From positions 5,005,579-5,069,578 of the forward strand of contig NC_135568.1 of the NCBI RefSeq assembly GCF_964340395.1: a stretch of 64,000 bases of DNA, written 5' to 3'. This document shows positions 13,801 to 37,400 of this stretch, piece by piece; within the stretch, counting starts at the first letter, position 1; each line of letters starts with the position of its first letter. This DNA comes from Glandiceps talaboti. Lineage: Eukaryota; Hemichordata; Enteropneusta; Spengelidae. The position numbers were made by a program, and so were the translations under genes. Below the pieces are notes generated by a model, which saw only the letters and a list, made by a program, of their open reading frames with translations, ran no database searches and had not been told where the DNA came from.

Positions 13801-14703
13801 AGCCTTGCAAACTTCCAGAGACGATTACAGTGATTATAAGCCCCCTACGAACACATCGGAACTATACCCATTACCTCTAGGCTTCTATCTTACCTGTGGT
13901 GATAACTGATTCCCGTAATTTTCTGTTTCATCGCCTCATGAATAAAAAAAATCAGAATTCTTTATCAGACTTGTCACAACGCGATAAGATATCGATGTAT
14001 GAGGGCGCCTCATCACGGCTAACCATATGTAAAGACAATTTTTGTTTACGTCTGTGAAGAAACGGGCTTTCATGATGTATACTGCCATCTACTTTATATT
14101 CATATTTGTATTTCCTTGAATAATTTCCCATCGCAGATACATATTTATCTTAAATTATCAAAAATCCCTCCTAAATTTTATGTTTCTGCATTAAAAACTT
14201 CTCTTATACGTATATACTTGGGCCATGGGCACAGTGAAAACGAATTATCACTTAACAGGTGAGAAATGTCATTTCTTTATATTACTAATAGCAACAGGTG
14301 ATCCCAGAATCAACCCATTCCGGCCTGGGTCTGTATGGTACGCCGTAATAGGGTGCCCTCAAGCATCGCTCTCTTAGATGGTTTAAGAATTCTGATTTTT
14401 TTTATTCATGAGGCGATGAAACAGAAAATTACGGGAATCTGTTCGCACCACGGGCAAGATATAAGCCTAGAGGTAATGTGTATGGTTCCGATGTGTTCAT
14501 AGGGGGCTTATAAGCTCTGCAATCGTCTCTGGTAGTTTGCAAAGGTTTCTATTGTTCAAACATACGCCGACAGTTACCGAGAAAACCGTGATTTGCTCTT
14601 CGGGAACCATCGGCCTTTGCTTCTTTGTTTGGTATAGCAAAGGCCGATGGTTCCCGAAGAGCAAATCGCGGTTTTCTCGGTAACTTTCGACGTATGTTTG
14701 AAC
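1866..14703. repeat. ~920-bp satellite array, about 14 units, each with a ~600-bp palindrome
   Basis: A head-to-tail array. The same landmarks recur at spacings of 911-925 bp in the first units and 919-921 bp afterwards, with only a few differences between units. Each monomer has two parts: an imperfect palindrome of about 610 bp (two arms of ~290-300 bp around a ~26-nt loop) and a ~310-bp spacer. The array starts inside a right palindrome arm, near 1,889, next to a short piece resembling the spacer (1,866-1,886). It ends at 14,703 inside the 14th right arm. Short open frames of 63-121 codons recur in every unit on both strands. They lie across the palindrome or spacer, have no recognisable domain and follow from the repetition, so I do not annotate them as genes. 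Confidence 0.97.
2386..2997. repeat. representative satellite palindrome (unit 1)
   Basis: Left arm 2,386-2,671, loop 2,672-2,697, right arm 2,698-2,997. The inner 230 bp or so of each arm, bounded by GAATTC sites, pair almost perfectly. The outer parts (ATGGTACGCCGTAAT on the left, ATCACGGCTAACCAT on the right) pair with indels. These outer ends resemble the termini of the TA-flanked MITEs at 39,927 and 41,459, which suggests the palindrome began as a foldback DNA transposon. As single-stranded DNA or RNA it would fold into a very long hairpin. Confidence 0.85.
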
Positions 14704-15003
14704 ATCAATCACCCGTCAATTAGTAACCCGGGAATCATCGGTCTTTATTTCCCAAAATAACAGCAAATAAAGAAGGAAATCATCCTAAAATCCCGCTACC
14801 TATTATGTTTCTGTATTAAAAACTTGTATCTATTTGGGCCATGGGCAATTGTTGCTATTGGCAATACAAAGAATGTGACATTTTTCAACCACTACATAAT
14901 TAATAACGTTAATACAATCACAGTCCCTCTATGATACAGGGTTGAAAAATGTCAGTTTCTTTGTATCACCAATAGGAATACATGCCCATGACCCAACTAA
15001 ATA
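14704..15003. repeat. decayed satellite-spacer relative with inverted repeat (14,831-15,003)
   Basis: After the array breaks off, 14,780-14,850 still resembles the satellite spacer: a TTATGTTTCTG-like block, ATTAAAAACTT, then TTGGGCCATGGGCA. From 14,831 the sequence forms an inverted repeat. TATTTGGGCCATGGGC at the left pairs with GCCCATGACCCAACTAAATA at the right, and the TGACATTTTTCAACC stretch pairs with GGTTGAAAAATGTCA. It looks like an older single copy of an inverted-repeat element that also supplied part of the satellite spacer. Confidence 0.65.
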
Positions 15004-15398
15004 ATAGTGTAGAAGTGAAGTGAGTATGTTGTCTGTTAGTCAACCTTCCCACACTGCCTTCCCACATGTAAAGGGTTGTGCCAATTGAGGACTGTGCCAA
15101 AAGAGTAATAAGAATTGTTCAGTATATTGGGCAATATTTAACCCTTGGAAAAAAAGGTATTATTCAAAATATGCATTATTGTTAATATAATAAACACATA
15201 ACACAGTTTGAGTCAATTACATTTTATTTGATAATTCAAACTGTGTAAGGGATACACATCAATTTCTTTGTCTTCTTGCTCTGGTTTCCTATTAAAATAT
15301 ACATGAAATGCCTAACCTTATATATGGATATATTGCACAGTACTTGAAAGGTTGATATAGCCTGTCTTATTGGCCTAGATTTCTCAGTTTGTAAACTT

Positions 15399-15780
15399 AT
15401 GTATGTATGTATGTATGTATGTATGTATGTATGTATGTATGTATGTATGTATGTATGTATGTATGTATGTATGTATGTATGTATGTATGTATGTATGCAT
15501 GCATGCATGCATGCATGTATGTATGTATGTGTGTGTGTGTATGTATGTATGTATGTATGTATATATGTATGTATCTATCTGTGTATTTGTGTATGTATGT
15601 ATGTGTGTGTGTATGTATGTATGTATGTATGTATGTATGTATGTATGTATGTATGTATGTATGTATGTATGTATGTATGTATGTATGTATGTATGTAGGT
15701 ATGTATGTACGTACGTACGTACGTACGTACGTACGTACTTACGTATGTACGTACGTATGTATGTATGTATGTATGTATGT
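15399..15780. repeat. (ATGT)n / (ACGT)n tetranucleotide microsatellite
   Basis: About 380 bp of ATGT with internal blocks of GCAT, GTGT and, near 15,707-15,760, ACGT. Long Tyr-Val-Cys-Met and His-Thr-Tyr-Ile open frames on both strands are artefacts of the repeat. Confidence 0.98.
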
Positions 15781-16385
15781 AATCTGCAGTATTCGCTAAA
15801 AGTGGAATGTACCACAGAAATAAGTCTTTCAGTTTTGCAGTTAATTTCTTAGTGAAAACTCACACCCTTTCAAAGATAAAATCAAGAAAAATTCAAGGGT
15901 AATTTCAATATTTCAATTGATTTGAGGTCAACATAATATTAGGACTAAGGGTAACCTGATGTTTTTTTTTTCTGTTTCTCATTACCTGACTGACTCATAT
16001 TTTCAGCTCTGACATAAAAATTGAAAGAAAATTATTTTTGCCTGCTCTTAATATTTTGTGGAACAGCAACGTCCCTGGCAAGAATAAGCAAGTGTCTGGA
16101 CTGTTGATGTCATCTACAGTCATGGCATTGTCGATGACACTTGTTCACTAACATAGAATTTCTTTCATGATGGAAGATTGAAGATGGGGCTGAAAACATG
16201 CCAATTTTGTAGAGAAGCTGTGAAAGGCTTGTTACCAGGAATCCAATAAAAAGATGATAGAGACACGGAGGAGGAAAAGGAGAGGCAGAGAAACATGAAG
16301 AGGATGATTTTTAATTTTTTTTTTTTTTGAAATCGATTGACTATAGTTGCTATGAAAAAGCAATGAGAAACATAAAATAAAAAGG

Positions 16386-16515
16386 AGTCACCCTAAGCTA
16401 TTGTAGAATTCAAAATGGTCACCCTAAGGTATTGCAGAATTCAAAATGGTCACCCTAAGATATTGTAGAATTCAAAATGGTCACCCTAAGCTATTGTAGA
16501 ATTCAAAATGGTCAC
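16386..16515. repeat. 31-bp tandem repeat, 4 copies
   Basis: GTCACCCTAAGSTATTGYAG plus AATTCAAAATG repeats at 16,386, 16,417, 16,448 and 16,479, with a partial fifth copy. It lies about 250 bp past the NGLY1 stop codon and may be in its 3' UTR. Confidence 0.9.
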
Positions 16516-16765
16516 TGATTACTGTGTTAGGTGTAACTCTATGGTTAAAAATAAGATTGCTCATTTCCTTAGAAACGAAATTGTGAACTCCAAATTTGTT
16601 TATCATGTAAGTATTATATTGCAATCTTTGTCTTGACACTCTTTGCATTTGAGACAAGAAGATCAATAAAAGTGTACTAATGTAGACATAAGTCTGACTG
16701 CACTGTTCTTTTGATGAAATATGTCTCCATAGAAGACAAAGTCTGTTAACTTAATAAGATGTCTC

Positions 16766-28326
<11,561 letters not shown>

Positions 28327-28464
28327 TTTGTCGGACGTGATAAAAACAAAAGTAATATGTATTTTACTGCCTGGTGGCGCAATACCAAAGAAATGAACAC
28401 GGGCAATTTTCAGTGTTTTTTTTTTTGCTTGAGCGTTCTAACTTTGTTTATCCACATGCCAGAA

Positions 28465-30612
<2,148 letters not shown>

Positions 30613-30845
30613 TTCAATCAGACATCCAACAATATATTCAATGAAAGTTGTTAAATACAAATTTGTACATGTTAATCAAAGGGCTATTTAAACTATAAAT
30701 AGTACAGTTGGGGCACTGATTTTAGGATGCGGACCCAGAAATCAATTTGGTTAAATATTGCACCATATTATGCGTACAGCTACACAAATAAGTTTACTCA
30801 CAGGGGACCCAATAATGTTCAGGGTGTACGATATTATGAGTAAGT
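30613..30845. repeat. dispersed repeat, copy 2 of 3
   Basis: Matches 54,318-54,598 over its length: GACATCCAACAATATATTCA, GGGGCACTGATTTTAGGATG, AATCAATTTG and TACAGCTACACAAATAAGT. It matches 1,425-1,535 over its second half. Class unknown. Confidence 0.65.
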
Positions 30846-31465
30846 TATTATATCTTAGAAAACAGTTTTAAAAAAAACGTCCTAGTTGCATCAACGCAGA
30901 GACGCTTTCTAAGTTTATCCAAAGAGGCTTGCAATTCGAAATGAAATATTTTAATTTTTTTAGTACGTTTAACTCAGCATGTTTAGTATAGTTGGATTTA
31001 TGGATATTTCAAAATTAAAAAGCAACCATCGAAACCTATAAATTAGATTATCAATTTAAAGACCCATGTTTTAATATCATGTTGTCAGATTAGCGCTATC
31101 TTATCAGTGCAACTAGACGTATTAGATTTAGGATCACTCATGTGTTCGAGACTAACATTTCAGATCTGTTGACGACTGACGACAATTTTAATCCCAATCC
31201 GACATGAGAAAATTGAATACAAATTGATATAGAAACAGCTATATGGCATGACACTTATTAATTTTATTAGTTGACGTACTTTCTAAATTTCTGGCATTCA
31301 TTGCTGTCCTTCATCAAATGTGGTCCTCAAAATTGCTGCCGTTCTGTTGTACACTTTCAAGGGGTAAAAAATCAAAAGTCTCGAGGCTTCGTTTCCTCTC
31401 GAAGTATCGCAGCCAAAGTTTGTGGATTCTCTTGCAGTGTATTCTCGAAGGGAATCTTGGTCAGT

Positions 31466-31690
31466 CACTCAGTCAGTCAGTCAGTCAGTCAGTCAGTTTA
31501 AGTCAGTCGCCGTTGACCATGCCCGACCTCTGTAGTCACGTCACACAAAACACAATTCTAATACCTTTCAGCCTCACGTTGGTTATTTCCTTGATGCCAC
31601 CAAACCACCTCATCCTTGGCCGTCTTCCCCTTCTTTTTCCTTCATCTATTCCTTGCAATATTGACCTGGCTAAGTCTGAAAACAATGAAT
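31466..31690 (-). mobile_element. 3' end of a LINE-type retrotransposon with (CTGA)n tail, relic
   Basis: The minus strand encodes a tail typical of non-LTR reverse-transcriptase ORFs, including EGKRRGRRPRMRWF and IKEITNVRL. This is followed, after disruption, by SGMVNGD and a stop near 31,508. The element then runs into a CTGA tetranucleotide array (31,466-31,500), as LINEs that end in short tandem repeats do. Only about 180 bp of coding sequence remain; it is heavily 5'-truncated and decayed. Confidence 0.6.
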
Positions 31691-31699
31691 GTTACCAAC

Positions 31700-32808
31700 T
31701 GGAAATATCACTATAGTATAATACAACAGATAGAGGTTTTGGGTCAACCAAGGCGTGGTGTGTGCTAACCTTATCTGTAGAAATGTACACTTCACAATAT
31801 AACCACGACTACACCGTGAGATCCATTGAAACTATGCAAATGACAACTCGTCCAGACATCATGGATGATATAGTGCTTATTATGTTCGTCATTCACATTT
31901 TATCTCTCAATAATATCATTTCTATGTGGTTACTGAACCATGCAGTAGTGAAGGACTGGGTTTGGTCCGACAACACTTCTCACAGTGCTGTACAATTCAA
32001 AAGATATGACATCACCAACTCACCAGACACAGTCATAGTTAGAGACCAAGCAATCCAGTATTCGAGTAAAAATATTTACATAAAAACGTCGATTAAACTA
32101 TATTAACACCAATGTATGTCTTCTACGACATTACAAATTACCTTCTGGTATTGTTAGAACAGTTGATTGCATAGTATGGATTCCTGCCCTGGTGGACATT
32201 TTTTATACGTATAAAAAATTACGTCATTGAATAATTTATAATTATGTTATCTCAATACCATGTTAGACCTGTCAATTGCAAGTACGTTACTTCAGTAAGT
32301 TTAGATTGTACCCCTTTAATCATTGAAATAGTAATATAATGAGACTAAGTTGTCTAATTTTTGTTGCTTGTTCGCCGTGTAAGAATCTACCCCGGTCTGT
32401 GATTGTATGCTGGACACTAACCACATAGCATAGTAGCGTAACTGTCAGCATAACAACCACGCAGCGAAATTTACTTGACAGAACGCACATCTCTTTACAT
32501 CTGGTTTTCAAGTCTCGACCTCCTTGGAAAGAAGTACTGCTTACATCAGCTACATAAGGAGTTGGCAAGGATAAATAAAAAATTGCAAATAAAATAAACA
32601 GATGAAATGAATTTTATCTTAAAGTGCAGCTGTTGATTGGTGCGCATGTGCACATAGTTGTGTTTATACATACTGTTTGTACAAAAATATAGCTTGCTTG
32701 GCCGAGAAAAAAACAACATCGTTACTAATGCTGGTATGTTGTTAAAATGACGTACAACAGAACCTGAAACTAAACTTTAACAAAAAGGAAGACAAGAAAT
32801 ACACACAT
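31700..32808. other. gene-free interval
   Basis: A 114-codon plus-strand frame (31,762-32,106) and an 82-codon minus-strand frame (32,320-32,568) show no domain and no splice continuity. Nothing else is recognised. Confidence 0.35.
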
Positions 32809-32818
32809 GATGATGATC

Positions 32819-32869
<51 letters not shown>

Positions 32870-32873
32870 AATA

Positions 32874-32930
<57 letters not shown>

Positions 32931-32932
32931 AT

Positions 32933-32968
<36 letters not shown>

Positions 32969-33018
32969 CGATGACGATGATGATGATGATGATGATGATG
33001 ACGATGATGATGATGATG
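32809..33018. repeat. (GAT)n trinucleotide microsatellite
   Basis: About 210 bp of GAT with a few ATA, TTG and GAC interruptions. Open in several frames (poly-Met, poly-Asp, poly-Ser, poly-Ile), all artefacts. Confidence 0.98.
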
Positions 33019-34450
33019 GTTTATATAACATACCTCAAAATGATGGTTTTGTATTCTAAATTTAAATAAGAAGTTGCTGCTCTCACAACATTTACTTGCT
33101 TCCCTGTAAGTCGACTAGATGACACTATTTCAAACGCTAAACTCAGTTTTTGTTCGATTGATAGTTTAATGGCACCAACGTTTATTACGTTACGTAGCTA
33201 ATGATGTCATCATAATGAAACGAGTGCCCACTAAAATGAGCTGAAGAGATTGTTTGAGCTGTGACATACACAGACGTGTGTACCATGGAACAAAGGAAAA
33301 CCAACAAATATTGGATTAAGTATATTGTCATCCTCATTATTATGTACCAGTCGTGCTTTCAAGCATTGAAAAGTTCTCTCTGATTTGTGTGACTTTGTTT
33401 GGTCTCTGTACGCCTAGCTATGGATCGTGTCCCAACCACAAAAGATACACAGCACGCTGTCGAAATGTTCACATTATTTGGTATGTAAATAATCTGTGTT
33501 GCTTGACCTTAGAGGGGGCAAGGAGCATGTATATCACCGATATGTAACCACACCCTCTCTTGTAACAAGGTCTCCTTTTCATTACGTTTCACTGCTTTGT
33601 ACTCGGATTGTGAGAATTAGTTTAATGAGAGGTCTGTTCGTTCATTGTCGGGTGCAGGGAAAGGAAAACGAGCATGCGCAGGTAGCTAAGTAAGTTTACA
33701 GTGTATGTAACTTAGTCATTAATAGGGTGCACAAACTAGTACACAAGATTAACCAACTAACAAACAAAAACAACAAAAAGCAAACAAACAACTGACCAAT
33801 TTACCAACACAACAGATCAAGAAATTACATGCAAAAATCGAAAACCTAACTAGAAACAGATAACACATGAATTCAGAACTCAAAAGCCACCGATTCTTAA
33901 GAATCCCTGCTGTTAAAAACAGAAACCTTTAAGTTGTTTATTATTTGTCCTATGGTTTTCCATGAAAAAAGTGCTTTATTGTCATACGAGACGACGTACA
34001 AGAACTTGAAAGCATAGTCCCGCAAAGCCCCTTACTTCTCGCGGCTTCGGGACTATAGTCACGTGTCTGGCTGCGAGACTAAAGAAAGTACAGATGTGGG
34101 GACAAGGTGACATGTTTATAGATACAGCGTGGCACACCCTCCACTCTTTGACTACTTTTCATTGTTACGCACGTCCACTTTAGTAGTACGTCCACACCCA
34201 TGTAGACAAACTTTTCGTACACAACAGTTATACTTGCTATCCAAATCTACCTGTCATGGTTGTATTGTCCCATTGTGGGGTCAATTGTGATATAATATAT
34301 ATACTGTGAATGGTTGACGATGGTAAAACTTTGTACAATACAGCCAATCATCTCATCGCTTACATTTGAAGTGCGTTGATGGGACAGTTTTCGACTACCT
34401 TCATTTCACTGTCGTGTGTTCTTTCTAGCTAACAGGTTGTCGTGGCAGTG
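33019..34450. other. gene-free interval upstream of the lectin gene
   Basis: A short frame with a strong start context (ACCATGG at 33,285) encodes 32 residues with a hydrophobic stretch and then stops. No donor or downstream exon can be matched to it. A TATA-like TATAATATATATAC at 34,291 and a CCAAT at 34,344 lie within 160 bp of the lectin start codon, but their order is unusual and they may be chance. Confidence 0.3.
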
Positions 34451-37400
34451 ATGGAGATGAAAATGGGGATATATTGGATCACTTTTCTTGGTTGTATCTT
34501 TTTGACGCTGGTGACGGTCAACGGTACCGATGTTGGGTAAGTATGGTACAATATATTTCATTTGGCATGAAATAATGTATACGAAGATATATGCAGCTTT
34601 AACAGAGTACGTAAAGCACAGAGAATCACCATTTTTTTTTCAAAGTTGAAATCTATTGGTATCACGGTGGTACTTACAACATTAAAAGCATAATATAATG
34701 CCTTGTCAGTGACAAATAAACTGTACAGTGTGGAATGATTATTACAGCCCATTTCATGTTGGTGTTCACTGGTTTGTTTGATATAGCCACTCAGAAACTA
34801 ATCAGAAACTTCACACATTTACACACTTCAATATAGCACAAGATTAAATGAATACAGTTTCCAGTGACATTTTGTCTAGATGAACTCAACCAACGTGCCT
34901 CTATGTAGACATTAAACAGATATCAAAATATTGGCACTCTTGTGTCTATATCCAGTTACAGCATGTTTAAATTGTATATATAGACAAAATGTAGATCTTG
35001 CATGCTATCTTAAAGTGTAGAATGTACAGTTTCTTGGTTTCTGCATGGTTGTATCAAACAGATCCGTTGAATGCTGCATGAAACCTGCTGTATTATCAAC
35101 GGATAGATATTATCTAAGTATAGACTTTATTTAGTAATAGACACTTTTGGCATCTATATACAGGGGACACGATTTTTTATGGCGATATAAGCCTTACATA
35201 TGATCATGATGTTTTGTTTTGTTTTGTTTTAAAGGAGCAATGTGTGTTTAAGGACCTTAAGCCGAACAGAGCTTGTTCCCGAAATCGAGTCAACTAGATC
35301 ACGTGAGGTGGACTACGTAACATGTGGTGAATGTCACTGTGAGACATGTCCCATATACAGGTGAGTTTTCATAAGTTTATATTGGTTATTGTGAGACGTG
35401 AGTTAGTTTTGATGAGTTTATGTTGTTAACTGAGAGACATTTCCCAAGTATAGTTTGGTTTTGATTAGTCTATGTTCAAATCATTAAACTTTTTTGGTCG
35501 TCTTAGGTTGATTGTGAGACATGTCATATGTACTGCTCAGTTTTGATTGGTTAATAGTACGACGGGTGGTTTGTACAGGTAGGCTTCGGGTTGTTAAAGG
35601 GGCACACGCCGAGTTTGTTCGTTTTAGTTTGGTAACTTTCACCGAATGGTGTAGTATTCTACTTGATCATGATTCGCGATTGGAATGATTCAAACCTGGT
35701 ATTTAGGTGATATATGTGATCCGATGACGTCATTTAACATACGTACACTAAAATGTCGATTAAACCCCATATCATGCCATCAACTCTACTAATGACGACA
35801 GAAGATGGTATTTAAAGCCATCGAAGACATACACATTTGTGCTCTGAACTTTTTAGGGTGTGGATAAGTAATTTAATGTAGGAAAAAAAACACAATTTCT
35901 TTTAGAGGGAGGGGTGTGAGCTATTTTAGATATCACCTTAAAAACGATTTTTCTTTTAAAGGATCTGTTTTGCACCCGTAAATACAAATATTTCTAAAAA
36001 AATATCAAATTGAGAAATGGAAGAATTTTCGCTATAGTAAATGCATGGCACTAAAATAAAGTAAAGTGTCAACAAAAGAAGGAATTTTTCCTCTACATAC
36101 TGGGTTTATATTCATAGCATTACAAACTACTACATACTGCTATCTGAAACAATTTCAATTTTGTCCAATTTAGTAGAAAGGGTTTGGGTCTGAGGTCTAA
36201 TAAAAGAATGTGGTTTTTATCCCCTACATTGAACTATTGATCTCATCCCTTGTGACAAAGCCACATTTTGTTTGTTTTCTAGGATTATATTCCGGAACTG
36301 TACAAGATTTATAAATCGTACTAGATATTACACTGATCCTAGATGTTGTGATGGTTGGAAAGGTCGTGATTGTGATATACGTAAGTTATACTGGATTCTC
36401 TAAATTTTTCCACCGTCGGCGTGCGCGCACGTGCGTGCATACATACATGCGTGCGCGTTTGTTTGTTTATTTGTATGTATGTATGTATGTATGTATGTAT
36501 GTATGTATGTATGTATGTATGTATGTATGTATGTATGTATGTATGTATGTATGTATGTATGTATGTATGTATGTATGTATGTATGCATGCATGCATGTAT
36601 GTATGTATGTATGTATGTATGTATGTATGTATGTATGTATGTTTGTGTATGTCTGTGTGTGAGGATGGGGCGGAGATGTGGGGTTGGTGGGTTTCTATTA
36701 CTGTAACTGCAAAGGAGCAACGTGGGTTTGCAAAATGATATAGTTATGCAGTCATGTTTTGCGTTAGAATATTCAGTTATATTTGATATTAATTCTAGTC
36801 ACCAATACTAACATAAAACTGATATAGAGTCGACTGGTGACCGAGAGACAGCAATGTAGTGTGATATGTATCAATCACGTTGCCATAGCAACATACATTT
36901 ATGGTCTATCGCGCCAGGTCCGGGGTGCAAATAGCTTCTCGTACACGATTTTTCAATGGGATGAGGTGTTTTTATCGGTCAGTGGATAGGGAAAACAACT
37001 AAATATTTCAGTAAGCGAAACTTATTTCAGTTGAGTGGGTAATGGGAGAAGGGAAAGGTACCAGCAATATCTTCTTGGAAAAGATGATGAAGCTGAATGT
37101 GAGGAGGGTAATGGGGAGTTGGGAGTATGCCTATGGGGGGGGGGGGGGCGACACCAAGACAAGTACATATGATTCTGGATAGTGGGCATGTGGATTCAGG
37201 AGGGGCAAGTCGTGAAATATATTGGCAGTGGGCATACAACTTTAATAGTCAATGTAACTACATTTGTTAAAAAACTTGCCAACGTAGTTCATTAACTGTT
37301 TTTGGTGTTTTGTCGAATGAATTTATTTGTTGGCCGCACCGGCAAATATTAAAGGAATACTGTAATTCTCTTTCATTGTAAATGACTACTTTTGATTTAA

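Noticed and set aside
1866-14703. CRISPR-like or gene-cluster reading of the regular array
   Set aside because: Units are ~920 bp and nearly uniform, with no short direct repeats separated by unique spacers, and the window is animal DNA.
2548-14712. Recurrent 63-121-codon frames on both strands of the satellite
   Set aside because: They repeat because the unit repeats, span palindrome arms where both strands are open together, have no domain and are lost or shortened in some units by simple indels.
15236-15852. Long Tyr/Val/Cys/Met and His/Thr/Tyr frames
   Set aside because: Pure by-products of the ATGT tetranucleotide tract; the same holds at 36,339-36,738.
33285-33547. Small secreted protein upstream of the lectin gene
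   Set aside because: The 32-codon frame with a strong ATG stops early, and the overlapping 64-codon frame (33,353-33,547) has only a GTG start. No splice pair links them.
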